Shown here piece after piece: positions 1-6,185 of a DNA stretch of 8,312 nucleotides. Within the stretch, counting starts at the first letter, position 1; each line of letters begins with the position of its first letter. Under the pieces are notes generated by a model. It made no database searches. It worked only from the letters and a program-made list of their open reading frames with translations, and was not told the origin of the DNA. This DNA is from Gammaproteobacteria bacterium (lineage in GTDB: Bacteria; Pseudomonadota; Gammaproteobacteria; DSM-16500): the NCBI GenBank assembly GCA_021323555.1, contig JAJONP010000084.1:1-8312 (forward strand), read 5' to 3'. The position numbers were made by a program, and so were the translations under genes.

Positions 1-175
1 TTATAGATTTATCGGCCAGTAGTTTAGTTTTGACTTTGAGTGTAATCGCACTATTGTCAATATACTGCCCACTACTTTCAGAATGCGGTGTACTGGAACA
101 TCCTTGCAGAGCTATTATTTCTACTAAAGGCAGTGCTAACAAAAAAACGCTCATCAATTGCATAAGCTTTTTCAT
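1..175 (-). CDS. BON-domain lipoprotein, 5' part only
   Basis: This is the start of a minus-strand gene that leaves the window at its left edge, with 58 codons visible. The protein opens with MKKLMQLMSVFLLALPLVEI, a lysine-led hydrophobic signal peptide. It is followed by a lipobox L-Q-G-C with Cys26 as the expected lipidated residue. After a short polar spacer comes GQYIDNSAITLKVKTKLLAD, which matches the first helix of BON domains as found in OsmY-like and other periplasmic lipoproteins. The start is supported by AAGGAGA at 190..184, 8 nt upstream of the ATG. The family is usually linked to envelope stress or membrane association; its role here is inferred. Asp40 and the next residues suggest a lipoprotein tethered in the periplasm. 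It lies co-directionally after the rsbX-like gene, but a likely terminator sits between them, so it probably has its own promoter. Confidence 0.8.
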   Translation of the reverse strand, partial: MKKLMQLMSVFLLALPLVEIIALQGCSSTPHSESSGQYIDNSAITLKVKTKLLADKSI

Positions 176-279
176 TTTATTTTTCTCCTTTTTTAACATC
201 AAAACAGGATACACGTTTAAAAAATAAAATCTAGTTTTAATAGAAGATGATAATGTTAGAATTTTTTAGACAATTCTGC

Positions 280-308
280 AAAAACCAGGCTAATCCCATG
301 ATAACCTG
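280..308 (-). terminator. Probable intrinsic terminator after the rsbX-like gene
   Basis: Read on the minus strand, CAGGTTA and TAGCCTG can form a 7-bp stem with one G-U pair around a 9-nt loop. One G and then five T residues follow (plus-strand A run at 280-284). It lies about 48 nt after the stop of the phosphatase gene and before the lipoprotein start. That is the right place to end the minus-strand stressosome transcript. The stem is modest, so the call is moderate. Confidence 0.5.
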
Positions 309-355
309 TAGGCGGCGACACTTTGAGAAAAAGCGAGGGCCATCTATCACATTTT

Positions 356-1387
356 TCATCTACTGATTGATTTTACTTTAGCCACTAGTACACTGGTATC
401 GTCTCTTTTGTGCTTAAAGCCTCGATATAATATACCTGCGATGGTAGCAGGTGATTGACGGAGTAACTCTCCCGAATATATTTTTCCCCATTGATGAGAT
501 AACCCGTCACTGTGCATTACTAAAATTGATTTGCTATTAAAGGGATATTTCATTTCGTGGATTGTCCGAAATTGATGGCCTACGATTCCACTATAAGACA
601 ACATACTATAATGTTTGAGCGATGTTAGAATGGTTCCTGAGATATTTCCTACCCCAAGATATGTGGCTTGCTGGCAGAGAGGATCAATTTTAATAATGGC
701 TATAGCAGCTCCTCGTGTTTTTTTAAGGGCCGTGTGTTGCGCCAGAAGAATATCAGTCAGAGAAGCATGGCTCTTTTCATTGAATATCTTTACTGCTTCG
801 CTCGCGGCAAGATAAGCATCGGGTCCATGCCCTAATCCATCGACTAACATGAATAGTTGGGTGTTGTCAGCCATGGTATAAGTTGACCATGCATCACCCG
901 ATACTTCTTCTTGCGCCATTGGTACGCAAATAACTCCCCATTCAAGCAAACTGGAGGATTTCGATGCTATTAAAGCATTTGATTTAGTTGGCAAGGGTTT
1001 TTCGATTTTTGCCCATAATACGGTTCCTTGATTTACGGAAGAATAAAATTCAAATTGAGAAGTCAGGCGTTTAATAGCGCCGAGCCCTATTCCCGGTGTA
1101 TTGGCTGTAGAATAACCATCCTGAATACATATACTTGTATTTGAAACTCCGCGGCCCTCATCAATTGCATATAACTGAAATTCCGATTTAAAACTATCCT
1201 GATAGACTTCAAGCAAAATTTCCCCTTCTGCATTTGCATGTTTGATGATATTCATGGCTGCTTCTGTCACGATGATAGCAATTTTTGCAATTTGACTGGT
1301 ATCAAAACCTGCTTCACTTGCTAGCAAAGTAGCAAACCTTCTTGCTTCTCCTACGTGTGCATGATCACTAATAATTATTTTATGCAT
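356..1387 (-). CDS. RsbT/RsbW-like ATPase domain fused to RsbX-like SpoIIE-type PP2C phosphatase
   Basis: The 343-residue cytosolic protein has two domains. Residues 1-130 form a GHKL serine-kinase fold: N box E42 to N46, G1 motif DEGRG at 76-80, and G2 motif GIGLGAIKR at 99-107. Residues 150-338 form a PP2C/SpoIIE phosphatase of RsbX type: GDAW (164-167), DGLGHG (183-188), GVGN (245-248), HSDGL (292-296) and RDDTS (328-332). These include the metal-binding aspartates, so the phosphatase looks active. In stressosomes RsbX removes phosphate from RsbS and RsbR and resets the complex; that role is inferred here. It lacks the large sensory region of RsbU, although an RsbU-like role is not excluded. 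ATG 1387 is the only normal start before an upstream in-frame stop. Its ribosome site is poor, with AAAGG only 2 nt away. The gene lies 144 nt beyond the 226-residue gene. Confidence 0.88.
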   Translation of the reverse strand: MHKIIISDHAHVGEARRFATLLASEAGFDTSQIAKIAIIVTEAAMNIIKHANAEGEILLEVYQDSFKSEFQLYAIDEGRGVSNTSICIQDGYSTANTPGIGLGAIKRLTSQFEFYSSVNQGTVLWAKIEKPLPTKSNALIASKSSSLLEWGVICVPMAQEEVSGDAWSTYTMADNTQLFMLVDGLGHGPDAYLAASEAVKIFNEKSHASLTDILLAQHTALKKTRGAAIAIIKIDPLCQQATYLGVGNISGTILTSLKHYSMLSYSGIVGHQFRTIHEMKYPFNSKSILVMHSDGLSHQWGKIYSGELLRQSPATIAGILYRGFKHKRDDTSVLVAKVKSISR

Positions 1388-1446
1388 AGCCTTTAGTATT
1401 ATAATAATGAAGTTGTTATTAACATGTGCTTATACTACTCTAATTA

Positions 1447-1475
1447 TTTATAAAACCCTATTCTAATTCATACAA
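1447..1475 (-). promoter_or_regulatory. Candidate sigma-70-type promoter for the rsbX-like gene
   Basis: On the minus strand TTGTAT (1475..1470) and TATAAA (1452..1447) are separated by exactly 17 nt. This would give a leader of roughly 50 nt before ATG 1387. A second perfect -10 hexamer, TATAAT, lies at 1403..1398. It would start transcription only a few bases from the ATG and give a nearly leaderless message. In AT-rich DNA such matches arise by chance, so either is tentative. Confidence 0.3.
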
Positions 1476-1531
1476 ATCAGTATAAGTATTTTTTACAGCT
1501 CAACTTCAAAAATTACTGTTATCACCATTTT

Positions 1532-2212
1532 TTAGCACTTCTTTGAAAAAATAGGGGCAGCTTCCAATTGAGGATCATTTCGATCAACTTTTTTTGAAAA
1601 GAAACGTGTTCCTTCTTGAAAATTAGACTGAAATGCTAAAAAGGGTGGAGGCGAATAAGAATAAGAAGCATTGTTCCAGGAAATAATTTTCTGGTTTTTG
1701 CTAAAAATGACTTCTCCAGCATATTTAACATACTGTGAGAAGCCTGAAAGACTGATATGTCCATCTTGGTTACGGGTACTAATTCGAATCGTACCACTCG
1801 GCATAGTGACAAATATATAAGAAATATCTGGCTCAGGTTCAGAAAGTTGGTTACTCACATTATTTTTAATAAACCATCTCTCATCAAAGCTCTTTTCTAA
1901 CAAAAGTCCCTGATAGTTTTCAGCTTCTTGTGCCTGATTGCCTTCTAATATACGATGTTTTTTGCTTTGACGGGAATCTTGCTTTCGTTTTTGCATGATT
2001 TTGTATATCAAGTCGGATGGGCGGGCTTTTCCATCCACAAAATTTTCTTTGTAGGCAATTGCCATATCGCCGTTTCGGAATTTTTTAAGCCGAAAATTAT
2101 TATTTGATGACTGATGCCTGTCTTTTTCTTTTTGGCGTTTCTCTTCTTCCAGATTTATTAGTTTTCCTACTGGAAAGGCGAGAAGATCTCTTATCTTTTT
2201 AGTAGAAATCAT
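1532..2212 (-). CDS. Unrecognised 226-residue protein within the stressosome locus
   Basis: I do not recognise this protein. It has no signal peptide or membrane segment, so it is probably cytosolic or exported by a signal-peptide-independent route. Residues 20-110 are highly charged, rich in Lys, Arg, Glu and Gln, and likely helical or disordered. Residues 128-190 look like a small beta-rich domain: SYIFVTMPSGTIRIS, then GHISLSG (151-157), YAGEV (164-168) and WNNASYSYSP (179-188). This pattern of AGE, then a short hairpin, then an Asn-rich turn ending in SP recalls a module I associate with assorted toxin- or effector-like proteins, but that is recollection rather than proof. The tail repeats F-S-K-K (204-208 and 222-225) and ends in Cys. 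The start is well supported by GAGGAG (2225..2220), 7 nt from the ATG. It lies between the response regulator and phosphatase genes on the same strand, with gaps of 160 and 144 nt. Confidence 0.75.
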   Translation of the reverse strand: MISTKKIRDLLAFPVGKLINLEEEKRQKEKDRHQSSNNNFRLKKFRNGDMAIAYKENFVDGKARPSDLIYKIMQKRKQDSRQSKKHRILEGNQAQEAENYQGLLLEKSFDERWFIKNNVSNQLSEPEPDISYIFVTMPSGTIRISTRNQDGHISLSGFSQYVKYAGEVIFSKNQKIISWNNASYSYSPPPFLAFQSNFQEGTRFFSKKVDRNDPQLEAAPIFSKKC

Positions 2213-2246
2213 GGGTTTTCTCCTCTCAATTATTATAAATTTAAAA

Positions 2247-2275
2247 TTTAATAACAGTATTTATACTAATTTCAA
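2247..2275 (-). promoter_or_regulatory. Candidate promoter of the 226-residue gene
   Basis: On the minus strand TTGAAA (2275..2270) lies 17 nt from ATTAAA (2252..2247). The -35 box matches five of six consensus bases, while the -10 box is weak. The leader would be about 28 nt and would contain the GAGGAG ribosome site. A perfect TATAAT at 2237..2232 lies closer to the gene but would start transcription inside the ribosome site. Confidence 0.3.
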
Positions 2276-2297
2276 TTCCAGAGGAAAATATGAAGAT

Positions 2298-2315
2298 ACC
2301 CTAGCCAACTAGGGT
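2298..2315 (-). terminator. Hairpin after the kinase-regulator pair, possible weak terminator
   Basis: ACCCTAG (2298-2304) and CTAGGGT (2309-2315) form a perfect 7-bp stem around a 4-nt loop. It sits about 58 nt beyond the response regulator stop and before the next gene. Read on the minus strand it is followed by an AT-rich stretch rather than a clean T run. It may therefore be a weak terminator or an attenuating or RNA-stabilising hairpin, letting some transcript continue into the next gene. Confidence 0.4.
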
Positions 2316-2372
2316 TATTCCTAAAATCGGCTGCTAAAACATAAAATTATTTAAAAAATGGATTCTTTTCAT

Positions 2373-2993
2373 TCAGGTATAAATTGATAGAAAATAAAGA
2401 CAATATAGTCTAATTACTTCCGCGAGAGACCTTACTTCGAGTTTATGCATCAGATGAGAGCGATGCAATTCTACGGTTTTGACAGCAATATCTAATTCTG
2501 CCGCAATCTGCTTGTTTAATTTCCCCGCCACGATATATTCTAGTATCTGTTTTTCTCTGGTTGAGAGACTAGCTAAGCGTTTAAGAAAATTATCCGCATT
2601 CAAGCGTTCTTTATTATGATAGGCATCTTGTGCCATAGCTCTTTCGACACAATTCAATAGGTGCTGAGCGTTAAATGGCTTGGTAATAACATCAAACGCA
2701 CCTCGCTTCATGGCATTTACTGCAATGGGAATATCACCGTGACCTGTTAAAATAATAATGGGCATACGATTATAAGCAGAGGCAAGAGAGGTTTGCAATT
2801 CAAGTCCGCTCATGCCAGGCATACGGATGTCTAAAATGAGACACCCGCGAAGGTTAATATGAAAATTTTTTAAATATTCTTCGGCCATATGATATATTCT
2901 CACCTGATAACCGGTTGATTCCAATAACCATTGTAGCGATTTACACAGCGCTACATCATCGTCTACGATGTAAATAATTGGATTTGGTTTCAT
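2373..2993 (-). CDS. FixJ-like response regulator: receiver plus LuxR-type helix-turn-helix
   Basis: This is a 206-residue transcription factor. The receiver spans about 5-122, with the acidic pocket D11-D12-D13 and phospho-acceptor Asp55 in LDIRMPGMSG. The switch residue is Thr83 in ILTGHGD, and Lys105 lies in TKPF. The LTGHGDI and AMKRGAFD segments are typical of the FixJ/TtrR group. A linker (123-140) leads to a LuxR/GerE DNA-binding domain at about 141-198 (LSTREKQILEYIVAGKLNKQ, then VKTVELHRSHLMHKL). The length is normal for the family, and all phosphotransfer residues are present. Its ATG overlaps the TGA of the hybrid kinase as ATGA, so the two are translationally coupled and almost surely partners. 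By family precedent it should dimerise on phosphorylation and activate promoters. Its targets are unknown; the divergent promoter region next to its operon is an obvious candidate. I leave the symbol blank because the fixJ role in nitrogen fixation is not implied. Confidence 0.93.
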   Translation of the reverse strand: MKPNPIIYIVDDDVALCKSLQWLLESTGYQVRIYHMAEEYLKNFHINLRGCLILDIRMPGMSGLELQTSLASAYNRMPIIILTGHGDIPIAVNAMKRGAFDVITKPFNAQHLLNCVERAMAQDAYHNKERLNADNFLKRLASLSTREKQILEYIVAGKLNKQIAAELDIAVKTVELHRSHLMHKLEVRSLAEVIRLYCLYFLSIYT

Positions 2994-4780
2994 ATTCTTT
3001 CATCCTCATTGATAGGAAGAATAAAGTAAAATTCCGCGCCACCTGTGGTAACCGGCAGAAAAAAAAGATGCCCGCGATGAGCTTCAATGATAGTCCGACA
3101 AATGGCAAGGCCGATCCCCATCCCGTTTTTTTTGGTCGTAAAATAAGGCTCAAATAATCGAGCTTCGTGTTCTTTCAATATGCCTGGCCCATTATCGATG
3201 ACCATCACTTTAATAAATTGGTTATTCATTTTCTCTGTTTTAATAGAAACAAGAGGAAAAGAAATTTTATTTTGATCAACAGTCTGGGCAGCATTGCGCA
3301 GAAGATTCAAAAAGACTTGCTGGATTTGGATTCTATCGACTTTAATTACAGGAAGGCTATCATTTTTTTCATGCACTATTTTAATTTTATTTGAATAGCC
3401 TGAGAGTTCCTGCCTGACCAGCCTGATTGTTTCTTCAATTAACAGATTGATATCCACATATTCATAAGTCAAAACGCCTTGACGGATAAAATTTTTCATT
3501 CGATGAATAATTTCTCCAGATCGTTCTACTTGGCTGACGGTTTCTTCGAGCGCTGATATTATTGCAGGCATATCAAATTTTTTTGATTTCAGCCGTCTAA
3601 TACAACCTTCTACATAACTCGCAATTGATGCCAACGGCTGATTTAATTCATGAGAGAGTGTGGAAGCCATTTCTCCCATCGTATTGATTCTTTCTATTTT
3701 GCTGAGTTCTTGGGCGTGTTGATAAAACCAGGCCTCCATTTTCTTGCGCTGGGTAATGTCCCAGCAGATGCCCGTCACCAATACGTCAGCGTGAGAGGAG
3801 GTAGAATATATTTTCCCACGTGCACTTAAAAAGCGAAATGTATTATCTCTTAAACGTATCCGGTAGTCGCAATCGTAAATCTTTTTTTGGCCAATGACTT
3901 CTTCCATTTCATTTTTGACTCTTTCCCTATCCTCTTCGTGTACCCGATTTAAAAAATCATCGTGAGAATAAACAAGGGCTTTATTATTTATCTCAAGTAA
4001 CTGACTCATATATTCATCCCCTATAATAAAATGATCTTCTTTTACATTATAACTCCATGTACCTGCGTGGGAGGCCTGCAATGCCAAATTTAAACGTTCC
4101 GATACATTTTGTAATAAACGTTTGGATAAAACATGTTCTTCAATTTCTTTTTCTAATTTCTCATTGGAAGATGTGAGTTCCCGCGTGCGTTCCTCTACAC
4201 GCTGATCCAGTTTTTCATGTGCTTCTTTTAACAGTTCTAACGCGTGGAGCAATTCCTTATTTTGCTGTTGCGCTTCACGTGATGCATCAGTTGGCTGATA
4301 TTTAACAAGTGCATTTGCAATATCAGCTATTTTTTGGGTTGTAATAGCCGTCATGTCAGATGAAAAACGCATTTCCATAAAAACCTGCGTTCCCGTCTCA
4401 GAGTTCGTTACGATTTTAAAATCATCTACTAGATTTTTCGTGCCAGTAATTCCAAAAACTTTTCCTTTTCCAGTGCGTGAAATGCCCGTTAGAATAGTCT
4501 CTAGTTCTTTGATGCCAGGCCCTTCATCAAGAACGATTATTTTTAAAAAAAAAGATTCTTCATGAAAGTGGATAAGATACTCAATACTTCCATTCTTAGC
4601 ATGCATACAAGCATTGCGGGCAATTTCTGAGACGGCTGTTGCAATATGAATTTGCTTTTGTATATCAAATCCGAGTAAGCTTGCAATCTGTCGCGCGCGT
4701 TGCCTTGCATGAGCTACATCGCCTATGCTATAAATGCTGAGGGAGAGAAGAAGTTTCGAGTAACTTGCGGTAATACTCAT
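2990..4780 (-). CDS. Hybrid sensor kinase: RsbT-like domain, coiled coil, PAS, FixL-type histidine kinase
   Basis: The 596-residue protein has no transmembrane segment and is probably cytosolic. Residues 12-139 form an RsbT-like GHKL domain with N box E52 to N56 and G1 motif DEGPG at 85-89. Its G2 loop is altered (GKGKVFGITGTK, 104-115). Residues 165-225 form a charged coiled coil including LDQRVEERTRELTSSNEKLE. A PAS domain with its PAC segment spans about 229-348, ending in WDITQRKKME. The kinase core is complete. It has the HisKA H box SHELNQPL with His377, and an ATPase domain with N496 in LLRNAAQT. G1 is DNGPG at 529-533, then FEPYFTTK and G2 GMGIGLAI at 553-560. It should autophosphorylate and pass phosphate to the overlapping FixJ-like regulator. 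The RsbT-like domain suggests docking on or release from the RsbR-RsbS complex; this is inference. No clear ribosome site precedes ATG 4780, and no alternative ATG, GTG or TTG lies just upstream. Confidence 0.92.
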   Translation of the reverse strand: MSITASYSKLLLSLSIYSIGDVAHARQRARQIASLLGFDIQKQIHIATAVSEIARNACMHAKNGSIEYLIHFHEESFFLKIIVLDEGPGIKELETILTGISRTGKGKVFGITGTKNLVDDFKIVTNSETGTQVFMEMRFSSDMTAITTQKIADIANALVKYQPTDASREAQQQNKELLHALELLKEAHEKLDQRVEERTRELTSSNEKLEKEIEEHVLSKRLLQNVSERLNLALQASHAGTWSYNVKEDHFIIGDEYMSQLLEINNKALVYSHDDFLNRVHEEDRERVKNEMEEVIGQKKIYDCDYRIRLRDNTFRFLSARGKIYSTSSHADVLVTGICWDITQRKKMEAWFYQHAQELSKIERINTMGEMASTLSHELNQPLASIASYVEGCIRRLKSKKFDMPAIISALEETVSQVERSGEIIHRMKNFIRQGVLTYEYVDINLLIEETIRLVRQELSGYSNKIKIVHEKNDSLPVIKVDRIQIQQVFLNLLRNAAQTVDQNKISFPLVSIKTEKMNNQFIKVMVIDNGPGILKEHEARLFEPYFTTKKNGMGIGLAICRTIIEAHRGHLFFLPVTTGGAEFYFILPINEDERI

Positions 4781-4899
4781 AGGGAAATACTCTGCTATAC
4801 ATATATTAAATACATCGCCTCTTACTTTTCTTTTTTAACATTTTAACATTGTTAACATTTTTACATAAAGTATTATTATAAAATTCTTAGGAGTTCACC
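4781..4899. promoter_or_regulatory. Divergent promoter region between hybrid kinase and rsbR, with TTAACATT repeats
   Basis: This 119-bp AT-rich spacer must drive both the leftward kinase operon and the rightward rsbRST operon. It contains three direct copies of TTAACATT at 4835-4842, 4843-4850 and 4852-4859, the last preceded by G. That G creates the palindrome TGTTAACA at 4850-4857. On the minus strand a perfect -10 hexamer TATAAT lies at 4880..4875, with a poor -35 (TGGTGA, 16 nt away). It would give a long leader of about 85-90 nt for the kinase. On the plus strand no well-spaced -35/-10 pair stands out; TTAACA at 4852 with TATAAA at 4877 has an overlong 19-nt spacer. The repeats are a plausible operator, perhaps for the FixJ-like regulator. 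Confidence 0.5.
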
Positions 4900-5781
4900 A
4901 TGTCAGATTTAATGCGTATTCTTACTAATAATGAAACTCGATTATTAAATGCTTGGATAAATGAACAAAGCTTAATGATGAAAGACCGTAGGATGATGCT
5001 TACAGAAGATGAGCTTACTAAAGAATGTACGGAATTTCTAAAATTATTAAACTCTTCTTTAATCCAGGCCGAAGGAAATTTTGATGAAATTGAATCCCCT
5101 GTGTGGCAGGAAATACGATTGTTTTTAAATACTCTGTCGAAGGAACGCGGCCAGCAGGGTTTTTCACCTTCTGAAATTGCTACATTTATTTTTTCTTTAA
5201 AAAGAGCTTTGTTTGACTTATCAAGCGATGAGTTTAAAAATGAGATGGAGCGGTTGATAAAAGGAGTCTGTCAAATTGCTCTCTTATTAGACAAATTAGG
5301 TTTATATACGATAGAGTGTTCTAGTAAGGTGAGAGAAAACATCATTAAGCAACAACAGGAAGAAATGCTCGAATTATCCTCTCCTGTCATCAAATTATGG
5401 GATAAGATTGTTGCATTGCCTATGATTGGTACGTTAGACAGTGATCGTGCCCAAATTGTCATGGAAAATCTGTTACAAAGTATTATAACTTTTGAAGCAG
5501 AGGTAGCTATTATTGATATTACGGGCGTTCCGAACGTAGATACACTTGTTGCGCAGCATTTACTTAAAACTGTTACTGCCGCAGGATTGATGGGAGCAGA
5601 ATGTATTATCAGTGGCATGCGCCCTCAAATTGCTCAAACGATTGTACACTTAGGCATTGATCTGGAAGGCGTATTAACAAAATCCACTCTTGCAGATGCT
5701 TTGATATTAGCTATTTCGAAAATTAAAAGTAATGCTTCTTTTTCTATTTTAGCTGAGTTAAATAGTGCTTACTCCAAATAA
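4900..5781 (+). CDS. rsbR: RsbR-type stressosome scaffold and sensor (RsbRD-like N-terminus, STAS C-terminus)
   Basis: The 293-residue protein is one of two structural components of the stressosome. Residues 8-140 are helical and fit the RsbRD-type sensory N-terminus: ETRLLNAWINEQ near the start, SPVWQEIRLFL in the middle, then FSPSEIATFIFSLKRALF. This differs from the globin-like RsbRA type. A helical linker rich in Gln and Glu (148-160) leads to a STAS domain at about 161-276. That domain contains ELSSPVIKLW, PMIGTLDSDRAQIV, IIDITGVPNVDT and GMRPQIAQTIVHLGIDL, all hallmarks of RsbR. Thr215 aligns with the RsbT-phosphorylated Thr205 of Bacillus RsbRA, and Ser181 takes the place of Thr171. 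AGGAG at 4889-4893, 6 nt from the ATG, fixes the start. It is the first gene of the rsbRST operon, 26 nt before rsbS. The signal sensed is unknown. It is the only RsbR paralog in the window. Confidence 0.93.
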   Translation: MSDLMRILTNNETRLLNAWINEQSLMMKDRRMMLTEDELTKECTEFLKLLNSSLIQAEGNFDEIESPVWQEIRLFLNTLSKERGQQGFSPSEIATFIFSLKRALFDLSSDEFKNEMERLIKGVCQIALLLDKLGLYTIECSSKVRENIIKQQQEEMLELSSPVIKLWDKIVALPMIGTLDSDRAQIVMENLLQSIITFEAEVAIIDITGVPNVDTLVAQHLLKTVTAAGLMGAECIISGMRPQIAQTIVHLGIDLEGVLTKSTLADALILAISKIKSNASFSILAELNSAYSK

Positions 5782-5807
5782 GGTAAGGAAAAAGGAGAAA
5801 AGAAAGC

Positions 5808-6164
5808 ATGTTAGAACATATTCCGATTTACAAACTTGGAAATTGCCTGTTAATCACTATTCAAGTAGATATTGATGACCGTTTGGTAACGACTCTTCAG
5901 GATGATCTGAGCAATAAAATAACCGAGACAGGAGGGAAAGGTATCATCATTGACGTCTCCGCGCTTGAGATTATCGATTCTTTTATGGGTAGAACATTTG
6001 CTAATATTTCTCTGATTGCAAAATTACTAGGAGTAAAAACGGTAGTAGTAGGTATCCAACCCAACGTAGCTATCACGCTGGTTGAACTGGGCCTCTCTCT
6101 TAAAGGGGTGTTGACAGCTTTGACGGTAGAAAAAGGAATGAAACTATTACAATCCGATAAGTAG
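5808..6164 (+). CDS. rsbS: RsbS stressosome core protein (single STAS domain)
   Basis: This 118-residue protein is a single STAS domain, the usual RsbS length. It co-assembles with RsbR into the stressosome shell and sequesters RsbT in unstressed cells. GIIIDVSALEIIDSFMGRTF contains the phosphorylation serine, Ser58, matching Bacillus Ser59. GIQPNVAITLVELGLSLKGV follows, as in STAS antagonists of this group. It lacks any N-terminal sensor, which separates it from RsbR. The start has AAGGAG at 5792-5797, 10 nt upstream. The gene follows rsbR by 26 nt and precedes rsbT by 21 nt, the conserved R-S-T order. Phosphorylation at Ser58 should release RsbT, and the RsbX-like phosphatase encoded on the other strand would reverse it. 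All residues expected for function are present. Confidence 0.95.
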   Translation: MLEHIPIYKLGNCLLITIQVDIDDRLVTTLQDDLSNKITETGGKGIIIDVSALEIIDSFMGRTFANISLIAKLLGVKTVVVGIQPNVAITLVELGLSLKGVLTALTVEKGMKLLQSDK

Positions 6165-6185
6165 ATAAACCTTTAGGAACCGAAT

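Noticed and set aside
30..227. Plus-strand open frame of 65 codons at the left edge
   Set aside because: It lies opposite the signal peptide and BON start of the minus-strand lipoprotein, which has a lipobox and good ribosome site. The plus-strand product shows no recognisable features.
615..815. Plus-strand open frame of 66 codons
   Set aside because: It is entirely antisense to the PP2C domain of the phosphatase gene and has no family features.
1398..2237. TATAAT hexamers before the rsbX-like gene, the 226-residue gene and the kinase as a shared regulatory motif
   Set aside because: Their distances to the start codons differ greatly and the flanks share little beyond AT-richness. They were kept only as individual -10 candidates.
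2956..3394. Short open frames on both strands overlapping the 3' end of the hybrid kinase
   Set aside because: They overlap the conserved ATPase core of the kinase in other frames and have no supporting ribosome sites or domains.
4353..4565. Plus-strand open frame of 70 codons
   Set aside because: It is antisense to the RsbT-like domain of the hybrid kinase and is explained by that gene's codon pattern.
5271..5618. Minus-strand open frame of 115 codons
   Set aside because: It is antisense to the STAS domain of RsbR. The Ser/Cys/Ile-rich product looks like a reverse-complement shadow.
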